A DNA stretch of 64,000 nucleotides from Minisyncoccus sp023229485 (GCA_041663645.1 JBAYMH010000004.1:1-64000); one strand, 5' to 3'; positions 26,209-35,250 are shown, counted from the first letter of the stretch. Numbers and translations: made by a program. The notes: a model not told the origin generated them from the sequence alone.

Positions 26209-27465
26209 ATGTTTAGTGAAAATGAAAAATATGATTGTATGGTGATTGGAGGGGGGCCAGCAGGGATGATGGCGGCTATTCGTGTTGGGGAACTTCAGGG
26301 AAAAGTATTGCTTTTGGAGAAAAATAAAGCACTTGGGGAAAAATTGCTTTTAACGGGAGACTCAAGATGCAATATTAGTCATCTGGAAAAGAGTAATAAA
26401 GATTTTTCTTTGAAGTATGGAAAGCAAGGAGATTTTTTGTTGTCTTCTTTTTCTGTTTTTGGGCCTAAAAAGACTTTTGAGTTTTTTGAAAAAAACGGAT
26501 TGCCTTTGAATACAGAAAATGATGGTAGAATTTTTCCAAAGAGCAATAAAGCAATGGACGTTTTGAGTAAGCTAACAGAGCTTTTGGGTAAAAACAAAGT
26601 AGATATTTTATTGGATTCGGAGGTAAAAGACTTCGTTGTTAAAAATAATAGAATTGAAAAAATTATTTTGAATAATGGAATAGAACTCGTTGCCAAAAAT
26701 TATATTTTAACTACTGGAGGCAAGTCCTATTCTTTTACTGGATCTGATGGGTCTGGTTTTGTTTTTGCAAAAAAAATTGGACATAGTATTATGCCTGTTT
26801 GCCCTGCCTTGTCGCCGATCAAATTAAAGGAAGCTTGGGTTAGGGACTTGGCTGGGATTTCATTACAAGGAGTGGCTATTTCATTTTTTCAGAATGGCAA
26901 GAGAATTTTGAAGGGAAATGGTAGTATTCTTTTTACTCATTTCGGAATAACAGGTCCAGTAATTTTGAATATCAGTAATGCGGTTAGCGATTATACCCAA
27001 AAGGGTGAGATAATGATATTTTTGGATTTATTTCCGAATAAAAGCATGGATGTTTTAAAAAATGAATTAATAGGCATAATTGAATATAATGGAAATAGGT
27101 CAATAAAGAATATCTTAAATTATTTATTGCCAGAAAAAATATGCTTAGTGGTTTTGAGTTTATGTAACATTGATACTGGTAAAAAAGGAATAAGAATTAG
27201 TAAGTCCGAAATTTTAAAGATTGTTAAGTCTATCAAAAATATTGAATTAAATTTTGATGGGTTGATGGGATTTGATGTGGCAATGGTTACAAAGGGAGGA
27301 GTTTCTTTATCTGAGATAGATTCTAAAACTATGAAGTCAAAATTAATTAAAAATTTATATTTTGCGGGTGAGTTAATTGACTTGGTGGGCATATCTGGAG
27401 GTTATAATCTTCAGTTGTGTTGGACTACTGGATATGTGGCTGGTTCTTCAGCTATTAATGATTAG
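26209..27465 (+). CDS. FAD-dependent oxidoreductase of the HI0933/BaiN family
   Basis: The 418-residue protein has a Rossmann FAD-binding start MVIGGGPAGMMAAIR (residues ~8-22) with the acidic end of the second strand in LLLEKN, then GDSRCNIS (~47-54), the TGGKSYSFTGSDGSG motif near 170 and LFTHFGITGP near 245. The C-terminal FAD loop is FAGELIDLVGISGGYNLQ (~385-402). These are hallmarks of the HI0933-like family (YhiN/BaiN). A bile-acid role as in gut BaiN is not implied; the substrate is unknown. Confidence 0.92.
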   Translation: MFSENEKYDCMVIGGGPAGMMAAIRVGELQGKVLLLEKNKALGEKLLLTGDSRCNISHLEKSNKDFSLKYGKQGDFLLSSFSVFGPKKTFEFFEKNGLPLNTENDGRIFPKSNKAMDVLSKLTELLGKNKVDILLDSEVKDFVVKNNRIEKIILNNGIELVAKNYILTTGGKSYSFTGSDGSGFVFAKKIGHSIMPVCPALSPIKLKEAWVRDLAGISLQGVAISFFQNGKRILKGNGSILFTHFGITGPVILNISNAVSDYTQKGEIMIFLDLFPNKSMDVLKNELIGIIEYNGNRSIKNILNYLLPEKICLVVLSLCNIDTGKKGIRISKSEILKIVKSIKNIELNFDGLMGFDVAMVTKGGVSLSEIDSKTMKSKLIKNLYFAGELIDLVGISGGYNLQLCWTTGYVAGSSAIND

Positions 27466-27552
27466 TGTTTTTTATTTGAAATTTTGTTGACTTTGTTGTC
27501 GTTTTATAGTATTATTATTGCAATATAATAAATAACTTATAGGAATTTACTT

Positions 27553-27573
27553 TCTGCTAGAGGCAGATTTTTT
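27553..27573 (+). promoter_or_regulatory. Terminator-like hairpin in the typA leader
   Basis: TCTGC-TAGAG-GCAGA is followed by TTTTTT and then the typA ATG only 6 bp later. It looks like an intrinsic terminator placed just before a start codon. It could end upstream transcripts or act as an attenuator or translational switch for typA. Confidence 0.45.
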
Positions 27574-27579
27574 AATTGT

Positions 27580-29370
27580 ATGGAGATAAGAAATATCGCT
27601 ATTATTGCACACGTAGATCATGGCAAGACGACGTTAACTGATGCTTTAATGAAGCAGACAGGTATGGTTGAAGACGGGTTTAGCATGGATACAAATGATT
27701 TGGAAAAAGAGAGAGGTATTACTATTTATTCAAAAAATGGATCTTTGTTTTACAAAGATACAAAAATAAATATTGTTGATACTCCTGGGCATGCTGATTT
27801 CGGTTCTGAGGTTGAGCGTGTCCTGCGTTCTATTGATTCTGTTTTATTGGTTGTTGATGCTCAGGAAGGCCCCATGCCTCAAACAAAATTTGTTTTAAAA
27901 AAATCACTTGAATTAGGACTAAAGCCAATAGTTATTATCAATAAAATTGATAAGCCCGCTGCTGATCCTGAAGCTGCAAGAGAGATGGTTTATGAGTTAT
28001 TTTTGGATTTAGGTGCGAATGATGAACAGTTAGATTTTCCTGTAATCTATGCAATTGGACGAGAAGGTATTGCTAAGAAAAACCCAGCAGATGAGTCTAA
28101 TGACTTAACTCCACTCTTGGACTTGATTTTGGAAAAAGTAAAACTAGCATCTTCAGATGAATTATCTAAAAAGAAGTTGCGAGCACAACCATTTAATTTA
28201 GCTTATGATAATTTTTTGGGCAGAATGGCTATTACTAGAATATATGAAGGTAAATTAAAAAAAGGGGATGAAGTCTTTGTAAAAGGAATTTTGCCAGAAG
28301 CTAGAAAAGGAAAGATTGTAAAGATGTTTACTTTTAGAGGAATGGAGAGGGTTGAAACAGATGAGGTTGAAGCTGGAGATGTTCTAATGTTTGCTGGAAT
28401 TTCTGATATTAATATTGGAGAAACTATTTGTAGTGATCCAGAGCAAGAGGCTTTGCCAGTAATTACTATTGATGAGCCAACAATTTCCTTGAACTTTTTA
28501 GTTAATAATTCTCCATTTGCAGGGCGTGAAGGAAAATTCGTTACAAATAGACAAGTGAAAGAAAGGTTAGAAAAAGAACTTGAAGTAAACGTTGGATTAA
28601 AAGTTGATTTATCTGGCACTGATTTCTATAAGGTTTTTGGTAGAGGTGAATTACATATCGCAATTTTATTAGAGCAGATGAGAAGAGAGGGGTATGAGTT
28701 GCAGGTTTCACAACCTCAGGTAATTATTAAAGAAGAAGCTGGAAAGAGATTTGAACCTTTTGAAGAGGTTACTATTGATGCTCCTGAAGATTGCTCGGGA
28801 ATTGTTATTGAAAAATTGTCTAAGAGAAAAGGAATAATGAAGGAAATGAAACCTGAGTCTGGACACGTAAGATTAGTTTTTGAAATGCCAACTAGAGGAT
28901 TATTAGGATATAAGCCGGACTTTGTGATTGATACAAAAGGTGAGGGAATTATTTCTAGTCGTGTAGTCGGATTTAGGCCATACGTTGGAGAAATTGAAAA
29001 AACTTCTGTTGGTTCTATGGTTTCTATGATGGCCGGAAAATCTTCTGGATTTTCATTATTCAATCTTCAAGAGAGGGGCGAATTGTATATTGGACATGGA
29101 GTTGAACTTTACGAGGGAATGGTTATCGGGACTGTATCAAAAGGTAATGATATGGCTGTAAACCCAACCAAAGGAAAGGAACTTACTAATATGCGTGCGT
29201 CTGGATCTGATGAAGCGATAAGATTAATTCCACCAAAAGACCTGACTCTTGAACGAGGAATGAGTGTTATGAAGGGAGACGAATATCTTGAAATAACTCC
29301 TATGAATATCAGGCTTAGAAAACAGTATTTAACTGAAAACGATAGAATAAAAGCAAAAAGATCTAAATAG
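27580..29370 (+). CDS. typA: Translational GTPase TypA/BipA
   Basis: BipA is an EF-G-like GTPase that assists 50S subunit assembly and stress adaptation. The 596-residue protein shows AHVDHGKTTL (G1, residues ~10-19), EKERGITI (switch), DTPGHADFGSEVER (G3), INKIDKP (G4), then an EF-Tu-like domain 2, domains III and V, and a BipA-specific C-terminal domain. The length matches the family. A hairpin with a T-run sits directly before its start codon. A bidirectional terminator follows. Confidence 0.96.
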   Translation: MEIRNIAIIAHVDHGKTTLTDALMKQTGMVEDGFSMDTNDLEKERGITIYSKNGSLFYKDTKINIVDTPGHADFGSEVERVLRSIDSVLLVVDAQEGPMPQTKFVLKKSLELGLKPIVIINKIDKPAADPEAAREMVYELFLDLGANDEQLDFPVIYAIGREGIAKKNPADESNDLTPLLDLILEKVKLASSDELSKKKLRAQPFNLAYDNFLGRMAITRIYEGKLKKGDEVFVKGILPEARKGKIVKMFTFRGMERVETDEVEAGDVLMFAGISDINIGETICSDPEQEALPVITIDEPTISLNFLVNNSPFAGREGKFVTNRQVKERLEKELEVNVGLKVDLSGTDFYKVFGRGELHIAILLEQMRREGYELQVSQPQVIIKEEAGKRFEPFEEVTIDAPEDCSGIVIEKLSKRKGIMKEMKPESGHVRLVFEMPTRGLLGYKPDFVIDTKGEGIISSRVVGFRPYVGEIEKTSVGSMVSMMAGKSSGFSLFNLQERGELYIGHGVELYEGMVIGTVSKGNDMAVNPTKGKELTNMRASGSDEAIRLIPPKDLTLERGMSVMKGDEYLEITPMNIRLRKQYLTENDRIKAKRSK

Positions 29371-29384
29371 ATAATTCGGAAATA

Positions 29385-29412
29385 AAAAAACAGGACGAGA
29401 GTCCTGTTTTTT
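29385..29412. terminator. Bidirectional terminator between typA and the carbonic anhydrase gene
   Basis: AAAAAACAGGAC-GAGA-GTCCTGTTTTTT is a perfect 12-bp stem with A and T tracts on either side. It lies between convergent genes and should end transcription from both. Confidence 0.92.
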
Positions 29413-29417
29413 TATTA

Positions 29418-29837
29418 CTAAACTTTTTGAAATTCAATATCGTTGCCATCACTATCATTCATTTGTGCCCAGACTTTAGTAACTATTACGTCAGGAAATC
29501 GTTCTTTGATAATAGCTTCTTCTTTCTCCATATCTTCTATTTGCTTGGTTTTTTCCTCTTCTGTATTTGCAAAATTGTATGAACTGTATGCACCGCAATC
29601 GCTATGATGTACGATAATGAAGTTTCTGGCTCCATGTTTTTCGTAAGATATTCCGATTTCATTTAAAATGAACTCTCTTACTTCTGGAGTTCCGTCGACA
29701 AGAGCTTTTCCTGAACCAGCATTTGAAATAACGTCGCAATCTCCAAAATAACAATTCTCTTTTATCCAATTTAAAGTTTTATTTTGTAGGCGGAAGTCCA
29801 TACATTTTAACATCAGGTTGTTGCATTTATGAGACAT
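29418..29837 (-). CDS. Beta-type carbonic anhydrase-like protein
   Basis: The 139-residue protein has the zinc-site pattern of beta-carbonic anhydrases: KCMDFR (residues ~11-16, Cys plus Asp/Arg dyad) and HHSDCGAY (~77-84, His and Cys). It is much shorter than the canonical ~200 residues, like a group of mini beta-CA proteins annotated only by family. Whether it hydrates CO2 is not certain. It is followed on the same strand by nagZ upstream at 29.9-31.0 kb, 63 bp apart. Confidence 0.8.
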   Translation of the reverse strand: MSHKCNNLMLKCMDFRLQNKTLNWIKENCYFGDCDVISNAGSGKALVDGTPEVREFILNEIGISYEKHGARNFIIVHHSDCGAYSSYNFANTEEEKTKQIEDMEKEEAIIKERFPDVIVTKVWAQMNDSDGNDIEFQKV

Positions 29838-29900
29838 AAGTATATTGAAAAAGTAATTATGTGATATTTATATCAATTATAATTTAAGTTGTAAACACGA

Positions 29901-31046
29901 TTAATTTACATTGTAAGCCTTTTTAAGTTTTTGAATTCGAGCATAGGATTCGTAAATTCTTTTTTCATCAATTTCTCCATTTACTACGGCTTGATAAATT
30001 GCTTCAATTGTTTTTGATGGAGCTTCTTCGTCGTATATTTTAATATTATTTGAAATAATTAACATATCACAGCCGGCATTAATAGCCCGTATGGCTGCTT
30101 TTTCTTGGCCGTAATGTTCTGTTATCGCACCCATTTGCATATCGTCGGAAATAATTACGCCTTTGAATTTAAGCGTGTTTCGGAGTAATCCCTGAAGAAA
30201 TGTTTTTGATAATGTAGCTGGATATTCCTTATCAATATTTTGATTGACTATATGGGCAGTCATAATAATGTCGCTGTATCCGTTTTGAATTAAATAAGCG
30301 TAGGGAATTAATTCTTTGGCACTGTAAGTATTTGTAACGTCAACCATTCCAAGATGGCTGTCTGAGGTTGAGCTTCCGTGTCCTGGGAAATGCTTAATTG
30401 CAGAGATTATTTTTTCCTGGTGTAGTCCTTCAATAAATTTATTTGCATAAATAAATACTTTTGCAGGATCTTCAGAAAAAGATCTTTCAAGGTATCCGAT
30501 TACGGGATTGGCTGGATTAACATTTACATCAACTACTGGAGCAAAATCGAGATTGAAGCCCAAGTCTTTTAATTCTGAACCAATTTTTTTTCCTTCGATT
30601 TTAGCAGTGTCGGCATTATTCGAGAGACCAATTTTTTCTGCACTTAGAATATTTGTGAAGCCATATTTTTCTTTAAGGCGATTCACGTATCCACCTTCAG
30701 AATCAACCGCAACAAAAATTGATGAATTAGAATTTTTTTTGATATCTTCAATTAATTTTTTTGTTTGTGACGGGCTTTCGATATTTCTTTTTATTGTTCC
30801 AGTGGATGGGTTGTCTTTATCAAAAAGGATTATTCCTCCAATGTTGTTATTTTTAATTTCTTTTACGATATAAGAATCTTGATTTGCTTCAAGTCCACGA
30901 AAGCCTATGACCATCATTTGCCCAATCATATTTCTCAGCTCTTTTTCTTTATTGGACTTGGTTGTCGTGGCGGCAAGTGATATTGAGAACACCGATAATA
31001 TTATTATAATAATGGGGAATATTATTTTTTTGTGATTGTATTTCAT
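29901..31046 (-). CDS. Glycoside hydrolase family 3 (NagZ-like) beta-N-acetylhexosaminidase
   Basis: The 381-residue protein starts with a signal peptide or membrane anchor (residues ~7-25), so it acts outside the membrane. The GH3 core has MIGQMMVIGFRG, the catalytic-loop signature KHFPGHGSSTSDSHLG (~217-232; His/Asp pair typical of NagZ) and the nucleophile Asp in ISDDMQMGAI (~297-306). It should cleave GlcNAc from wall muropeptides or glycans. It is divergent from the desulfoferrodoxin-fusion gene with only 46 bp between the start codons. Confidence 0.92.
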   Translation of the reverse strand: MKYNHKKIIFPIIIIILSVFSISLAATTTKSNKEKELRNMIGQMMVIGFRGLEANQDSYIVKEIKNNNIGGIILFDKDNPSTGTIKRNIESPSQTKKLIEDIKKNSNSSIFVAVDSEGGYVNRLKEKYGFTNILSAEKIGLSNNADTAKIEGKKIGSELKDLGFNLDFAPVVDVNVNPANPVIGYLERSFSEDPAKVFIYANKFIEGLHQEKIISAIKHFPGHGSSTSDSHLGMVDVTNTYSAKELIPYAYLIQNGYSDIIMTAHIVNQNIDKEYPATLSKTFLQGLLRNTLKFKGVIISDDMQMGAITEHYGQEKAAIRAINAGCDMLIISNNIKIYDEEAPSKTIEAIYQAVVNGEIDEKRIYESYARIQKLKKAYNVN

Positions 31047-31092
31047 CTTTTCTTGTATTATAATTAATTTATAATTGTTTATACAATAAATT

Positions 31093-31812
31093 ATGAATCA
31101 AATAAAACAGATATGCAAATGTAATATTTGCGGTAATGTCGTCGAAGTTTTGCATATTGGTACTGGAGAGCTCATTTGTTGTGGTCAGCCAATGGAAAAA
31201 ATGGTTGAGAAAATCCAGGAAGAAGGATTTGAGAAACATCTACCTATTATCGAAAAAAGAGGGAATGTTGTGAAGATAAAAGTTGGTGAAGTGTTGCACC
31301 CAATGGAAGATGCCCATTTTATTGAGTGGATAGAAGTAATAGTCGATGGTGTTTCTTATAGAAAAATGCTAAAATCTGGTCAATCTCCAGAAATGCAAAT
31401 TGAGATTGGAGAAGGAGATATTTCCGTTAGATCTTTTTGTAACGTGCATGGATTGTGGAAGAGTGCTAAGGTGTCTGAGGTAGAAGATAAAAAAATAAAT
31501 TTTGCTCAGTTTGAAAAAATCGATTTAAGAATTGCAAAAATTATTGATGCTGTGGCCTTGGATGGTTCTGATAAGCTTTTAAAATTAAATGTTGAGGTTG
31601 GAGATGAAACAAGGCAAATACTTGCTGGTATCGGAAAGTTTTACAAACCGGAAGAGTTGATTGGTAAGAGCATAGTCATAGTTGCTAATTTGGAGCCAAG
31701 AATGCTCCTTGGACAAGAGAGTCAGGGAATGGTTTTAGCTGCTCGCGATGAGCAAAATCTTTCTGTATTAGTTGTAGATAAAAGTATTACTTCTGGAATA
31801 AAAATAAGTTAA
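31093..31812 (+). CDS. Desulfoferrodoxin fused to a tRNA-binding (EMAPII/CsaA-like) domain
   Basis: The 239-residue protein has two unrelated domains in one frame. Residues ~1-125 are a class I (2Fe) superoxide reductase: the desulforedoxin centre CKCNICG...CCGQPM (~8-34) and the catalytic Fe site with EKHLPII, VLHPM, DAHFIEW and SFCNVHGLWK. Residues ~135-239 are an OB-fold tRNA-binding domain like the MetRS C-terminal dimer domain or CsaA/Trbp111: FEKIDLRIAKIIDA, LLKLNVEVG, RQILAGIGKFY and MVLAARDE. No internal stop or likely restart separates them. A link between oxidative stress and tRNA or MetRS is inference. Confidence 0.9.
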   Translation: MNQIKQICKCNICGNVVEVLHIGTGELICCGQPMEKMVEKIQEEGFEKHLPIIEKRGNVVKIKVGEVLHPMEDAHFIEWIEVIVDGVSYRKMLKSGQSPEMQIEIGEGDISVRSFCNVHGLWKSAKVSEVEDKKINFAQFEKIDLRIAKIIDAVALDGSDKLLKLNVEVGDETRQILAGIGKFYKPEELIGKSIVIVANLEPRMLLGQESQGMVLAARDEQNLSVLVVDKSITSGIKIS

Positions 31813-31818
31813 AAAAAT

Positions 31819-32661
31819 ATGAATAAAAAAAAGGATATCGTTTTAAATAAAAATGAAGATTGTTGTGATTGTGACAGTAATGGAATGATTGAGAAGAAAA
31901 TTTTTAAATTTTTAATTTTAATTTTTATTTTATTTTTAATATTTTTTGTCTATGCGTCAACTCAAAAAGTAATACGAGAAAATAATTCTGCTTTTGTTTC
32001 TAAAGAAGATGCTAGTTTTATTAATATTAACAAAACAGGAACAGTATATGTTGTTCCAAACGTTGGCTTAATTAGTTTAAATTCAACAGTTAGTGCAAAG
32101 ACTATTGCTGATGCCTTAAAACAGAATAATGAAAAAATTTCTCAAGTTATTGTTTTTTTAAAGTCCCAAGGAGTGTCCAGTGAGGATATTAAGACTTCTG
32201 ATTTTAATGTATCTCCGAATTATGAGCGAGTAGTGACCGAGGATTTATTTTCTAATGTGATAACCGAGGGTCAAAAAAAAGTTGTTAGTTACGAAGTGTC
32301 TCAGACGATGGAAGTTAAGATAAGGGATCTTAATAAGGTAGGATTAGTAATTGATGGAGCAACTGAAGCTGGCGTTAATAATGTTGGCAATCTGAATTTT
32401 GTAATTGAGGATGAAGATAGTGCAAAAGCTCAAGCTAGAGAGAAAGCAATAAAAGATGCAAAAATTGAGGCTCAAGGTATTGCTGATAAACTTGGGGTAA
32501 AACTTGGAGGTGTGAGTAGCTATAGCGAATCATTTTCGATTCCTGTTTATCGTAATGATGTAAGTTACGAAAAAGCGGTTGGTAGTAGTTCTTTATCAAA
32601 TATTGAAATAGGAAAAAATAAAATAGAAGTAACAGTTAATCTTTCATTTAAAGTTAATTAA
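31819..32661 (+). CDS. SIMPL (DUF541) domain protein, membrane anchored
   Basis: The 280-residue protein has a cytoplasmic Cys-containing start (EDCCDCDS), one membrane segment (residues ~28-49) and an outward SIMPL/DUF541 domain (~60-278). The domain shows the usual text GTVYVVPNVGLISLNSTV, then a VSYEVSQTMEVKIRDL strand pair and AREKAIKDAKIEAQGIADKLGVKLG near 215. Family members are linked to envelope and oxidative stress, with unclear biochemistry. It starts 6 bp after the desulfoferrodoxin fusion. Confidence 0.87.
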   Translation: MNKKKDIVLNKNEDCCDCDSNGMIEKKIFKFLILIFILFLIFFVYASTQKVIRENNSAFVSKEDASFININKTGTVYVVPNVGLISLNSTVSAKTIADALKQNNEKISQVIVFLKSQGVSSEDIKTSDFNVSPNYERVVTEDLFSNVITEGQKKVVSYEVSQTMEVKIRDLNKVGLVIDGATEAGVNNVGNLNFVIEDEDSAKAQAREKAIKDAKIEAQGIADKLGVKLGGVSSYSESFSIPVYRNDVSYEKAVGSSSLSNIEIGKNKIEVTVNLSFKVN

Positions 32662-32672
32662 AAAATAATAAG

Positions 32673-33173
32673 ATGGAAAACGAAGCAAAAAAAAATAAAG
32701 TAATAATCAAAAATATTATCTGGGTGCTTATTGCTGTTTTTGTAATAGCATGTAGTTATTATGTGGTTGTTTTAATGGGTAAAAATAATAAAGTTAATGA
32801 AGAAAAAGAAATGGATCAGCCTAATGTAACTCAAGTTAAAATTGACCAAGTTAAGATAGACGTGTTAAAAGAAGGATCTGGTGCTGTTATTACGAAGATA
32901 GGAGATGTTATAAGCGTTCATTATACTGGAACTCTAGTTGATGGAACTAAATTTGATTCCAGTGTAGATCGAAAGGTTCCTTTTGAATTTACGATTGGCG
33001 TTGGACAAGTTATAAAAGGTTGGGATCAAGGTTTACTTGGAATGAAGATCGGAGAAAAAAGAAAATTAACCATACCTTCTAGTTTGGCTTATGGGGAAGC
33101 TGGGGCTGGTGGTGGACTTATTCCTGCAAACGCAACTCTTATTTTTGATGTTGAGTTACTAGGAATAAAATAG
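32673..33173 (+). CDS. FKBP-type peptidyl-prolyl isomerase, membrane anchored
   Basis: The 166-residue protein has an N-terminal membrane segment (residues ~12-32) and a single FKBP domain (~70-166). Recognisable parts are SVHYTGTLVDGTKFDSS, FTIGVGQVIKGWDQGLLGM and the hydrophobic-pocket loop ending LIPANATLIFDVELL. It should speed proline isomerisation during folding of exported proteins. It follows the SIMPL gene by 11 bp, so the three genes 31.1-33.2 kb are probably one operon closed by a strong terminator. Confidence 0.94.
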   Translation: MENEAKKNKVIIKNIIWVLIAVFVIACSYYVVVLMGKNNKVNEEKEMDQPNVTQVKIDQVKIDVLKEGSGAVITKIGDVISVHYTGTLVDGTKFDSSVDRKVPFEFTIGVGQVIKGWDQGLLGMKIGEKRKLTIPSSLAYGEAGAGGGLIPANATLIFDVELLGIK

Positions 33174-33207
33174 TAAAAATCGGAAAATATTATTTTAAAA
33201 ATAAATT

Positions 33208-33235
33208 AAAAAGCAGATTACCATATCTGCTTTTT
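33208..33235 (+). terminator. Intrinsic terminator after the FKBP gene
   Basis: AAAAAGCAGAT-TACC-ATATCTGC is a strong hairpin followed by five T's. Its position rules out an early start for the next gene and supports the ATG at 33288. Confidence 0.92.
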
Positions 33236-33287
33236 GTTTATAATTGATTTTAAGATTCTTGTTTTTTATGATATATTTGTCTATATT

Positions 33288-33509
33288 ATGCTTATTAAAG
33301 TAAAAGTATTTCCTTCTTCAAAGGTGGAATCAATTGTCAAAAAGAAAGAAGATTCTTTTGAAGTTTGCGTCAGAGAGCTTCCGATTGAGGGAATGGCAAG
33401 CCAAAGAGTTATCCAAGTTTTAGTTGATTATTTTCGAATAGAAAGAAGTAAAATACGGTTGATTAAAGGGGCCAAAAAAAGAAATAAAATTTTTGAAATA
33501 TTAAATTAA
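33288..33509 (+). CDS. DUF167 (YggU-like) family protein
   Basis: The 73-residue protein, taken from ATG 33288, begins MLIKVKVFPSSKVE and contains VRELPIEGMASQRVIQVL and KIRLIKGAKKRNKIFEI, the conserved text of DUF167/YggU. Function is unknown. An upstream in-frame ATG at 33234 lies inside the terminator T-run and would add an unrelated hydrophobic stretch, so it was not chosen. It precedes truB by 1 bp. Confidence 0.87.
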   Translation: MLIKVKVFPSSKVESIVKKKEDSFEVCVRELPIEGMASQRVIQVLVDYFRIERSKIRLIKGAKKRNKIFEILN

Positions 33510-33510
33510 A

Positions 33511-34158
33511 ATGGAAAAAATAATTCCTATTTATAAGCCAGTTGGTTTTTCAAGTTTTGATATTGTAAAAAAGTTTAAAAAAGAAACTGGCATTATTCAA
33601 AAGGTTGGCCATGGAGGATCTCTTGATCCATTTGCTTGTGGAGTTTTGCTTTTATTATTAGGAGATGCAACAAAGAAGTTTGAAGAAATAAGAAAATGGA
33701 AAAAAACTTATTTGGCGGGAATAAGACTTGGGGCGTTTTCTTCAACTCAGGATGTTTCGGGAAGTATCGAAATGTTTAGTTGCGAGAGAGTTTCTTTGGT
33801 GCAAATAAGAGATATTTTAAGTAATATGTCTAATAAAGACACAATGCAAAAAGTTTCACCATTTTCTGCCGCAAAGCATAATGGTCAACCACTTTATAAG
33901 TTTGCAAACAAAGGTATAATAATTGAGAAAACAAAGAAGATTTTTTTAGGGAATATTGAAATTATTTCTTATAAATGGCCGTTATTGACAATTAGAGTTG
34001 AGACTTCGGGTGGGGCATACATAAGACAGTTGGCGGAGGATTTTGGACTTGAGGCTGGATGTAAAAGTTTTGTTTATTTCCTTGAAAGAGAGAGGGTTGG
34101 TGAGTATAACATTTCTAATTGTTACAAGATTGATAAACTTAATAATATTTTAAATTAA
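33511..34158 (+). CDS. truB: tRNA pseudouridine-55 synthase TruB, short form
   Basis: TruB converts U55 in the tRNA T loop to pseudouridine. The 215-residue protein has YKPVGFSSFDIVKKF, the catalytic loop GHGGSLDPFACGVLLLL (residues ~33-49, catalytic Asp), KTYLAGIRLG, the YKFANKG segment and SGGAYIRQLAEDFG. It is shorter than the usual ~300 residues because the C-terminal PUA/TruB_C part is absent. The catalytic core is complete. It lies tightly between DUF167 and the PAP2-like gene. Confidence 0.93.
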   Translation: MEKIIPIYKPVGFSSFDIVKKFKKETGIIQKVGHGGSLDPFACGVLLLLLGDATKKFEEIRKWKKTYLAGIRLGAFSSTQDVSGSIEMFSCERVSLVQIRDILSNMSNKDTMQKVSPFSAAKHNGQPLYKFANKGIIIEKTKKIFLGNIEIISYKWPLLTIRVETSGGAYIRQLAEDFGLEAGCKSFVYFLERERVGEYNISNCYKIDKLNNILN

Positions 34159-34159
34159 T

Positions 34160-34609
34160 ATGGAGGAATTTAATCAATTTTTAATGAATAAGGCATTATT
34201 ATCTAGTGTTTTGGCTTGGTTTATGGCACAAACAACAAAAGCTATTTTTTTAACTATTAAAAATAGGAAATTTAAATTTAATTTATATTCTTTGCCAGGA
34301 GGTTTCCCGTCGTCTCACAGTGCTACTTGTGTTGCCTTGGTGGCTGCAATAGGCCTAATTGACGGATTAAATACTCCTGTTTTTGCAGTTTCGGTAATTT
34401 TAGCTGTATTTATTATATATGACGCAAAGGTGATACGAGTCGCTGCCGGCAAGCAGGCACAGTCATTAAATAAGGTTTTGGATATGATAGAAGAAGACAC
34501 GGGAGAGAGGATGGAAAAGTTAAAGGAAATATTAGGACATAGCTTACTCGAAATATTGTGCGGTGGGCTTGTTGGTGTTTTGGCAGCTTTAATAATTTGT
34601 CTATGGTAG
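34160..34609 (+). CDS. Divergent PAP2 family membrane protein (YuiD/DUF212-like)
   Basis: The 149-residue membrane protein has four hydrophobic segments. LPGGFPSSHSATCVALV (residues ~46-62) and YDAKVIRVAAGKQA (~90-103) are the two signatures of DUF212, a set related to PAP2 phosphatases that keeps PSSH and the R...AGxQA variant of the second motif. The likely substrate is a lipid phosphate, but this is not shown. The start of the next gene lies inside its last codons. Confidence 0.86.
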   Translation: MEEFNQFLMNKALLSSVLAWFMAQTTKAIFLTIKNRKFKFNLYSLPGGFPSSHSATCVALVAAIGLIDGLNTPVFAVSVILAVFIIYDAKVIRVAAGKQAQSLNKVLDMIEEDTGERMEKLKEILGHSLLEILCGGLVGVLAALIICLW

Positions 34610-35250
34610 AAATTCCGGATGAATATAAAAAAGGGTATAAATTTTTTTTAGGTCAAAAGATTGATTTATCTAAACATCCACTAATACCGAGAGTAGAAAC
34701 AGAGTATTGGGTTTCTGAAGCTATAAAACAAATTAAAAGCGAAGAGAAAGTTTCTTGTTTAGACTTATTCTCTGGTTCTGGATGTATTGGTATCGCTATT
34801 TTGAAAAACACTGAGGCTTTTTGTGATTTTGGAGAAATAGATGACGAGTTTTTGGAGCAAATAAAGATTAATGCTACCTTGGGAAAGATTGAGAACCATA
34901 GATATTCTGTTTTAAAAACAGACATTTTTTCTGGAATTAAAAAAAAATATGATTACATTTTGGCCAATCCTCCTTATGTTGCGGAAAAAAGAATAAATGA
35001 TGTGGGGAAAGATGTTCTTGCTTTTGAACCCAAAAAAGCTTTGTTTTCTGGATCAGATGGAATGGAAATAATAGAAAAATTTTTGAATAATGCAAAGAAT
35101 TATCTTAACGAAAAAGGAATTATTTTTTTGGAATTTGATTCTGAGCAAGAAAAACAGATAGATTATATTTTAAAAAAAAATAATTATTCTAGTTGGAAAT
35201 TTTTTTGTGATCAGTTTGAATTAATTAGGTTTGTGCGAATAGTTTTATAA
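34603..35250 (+). CDS. HemK/PrmC-family class I methyltransferase
   Basis: The 215-residue protein, from ATG 34603, has the SAM-binding LDLFSGSGCIGIAIL (residues ~48-62) and the NPPYVAE motif (~124-130) used to bind the amide of glutamine in release factors. GQKIDLSKHPLIPRVETEYWV near the start matches PrmC's 'LIPRPETE' entry segment. It is shorter than typical PrmC (~280) because most of the N-terminal helical domain is missing. Release-factor methylation is likely but not certain. Its ATG overlaps the end of the PAP2-like gene. Confidence 0.85.
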   Translation: MVEIPDEYKKGYKFFLGQKIDLSKHPLIPRVETEYWVSEAIKQIKSEEKVSCLDLFSGSGCIGIAILKNTEAFCDFGEIDDEFLEQIKINATLGKIENHRYSVLKTDIFSGIKKKYDYILANPPYVAEKRINDVGKDVLAFEPKKALFSGSDGMEIIEKFLNNAKNYLNEKGIIFLEFDSEQEKQIDYILKKNNYSSWKFFCDQFELIRFVRIVL

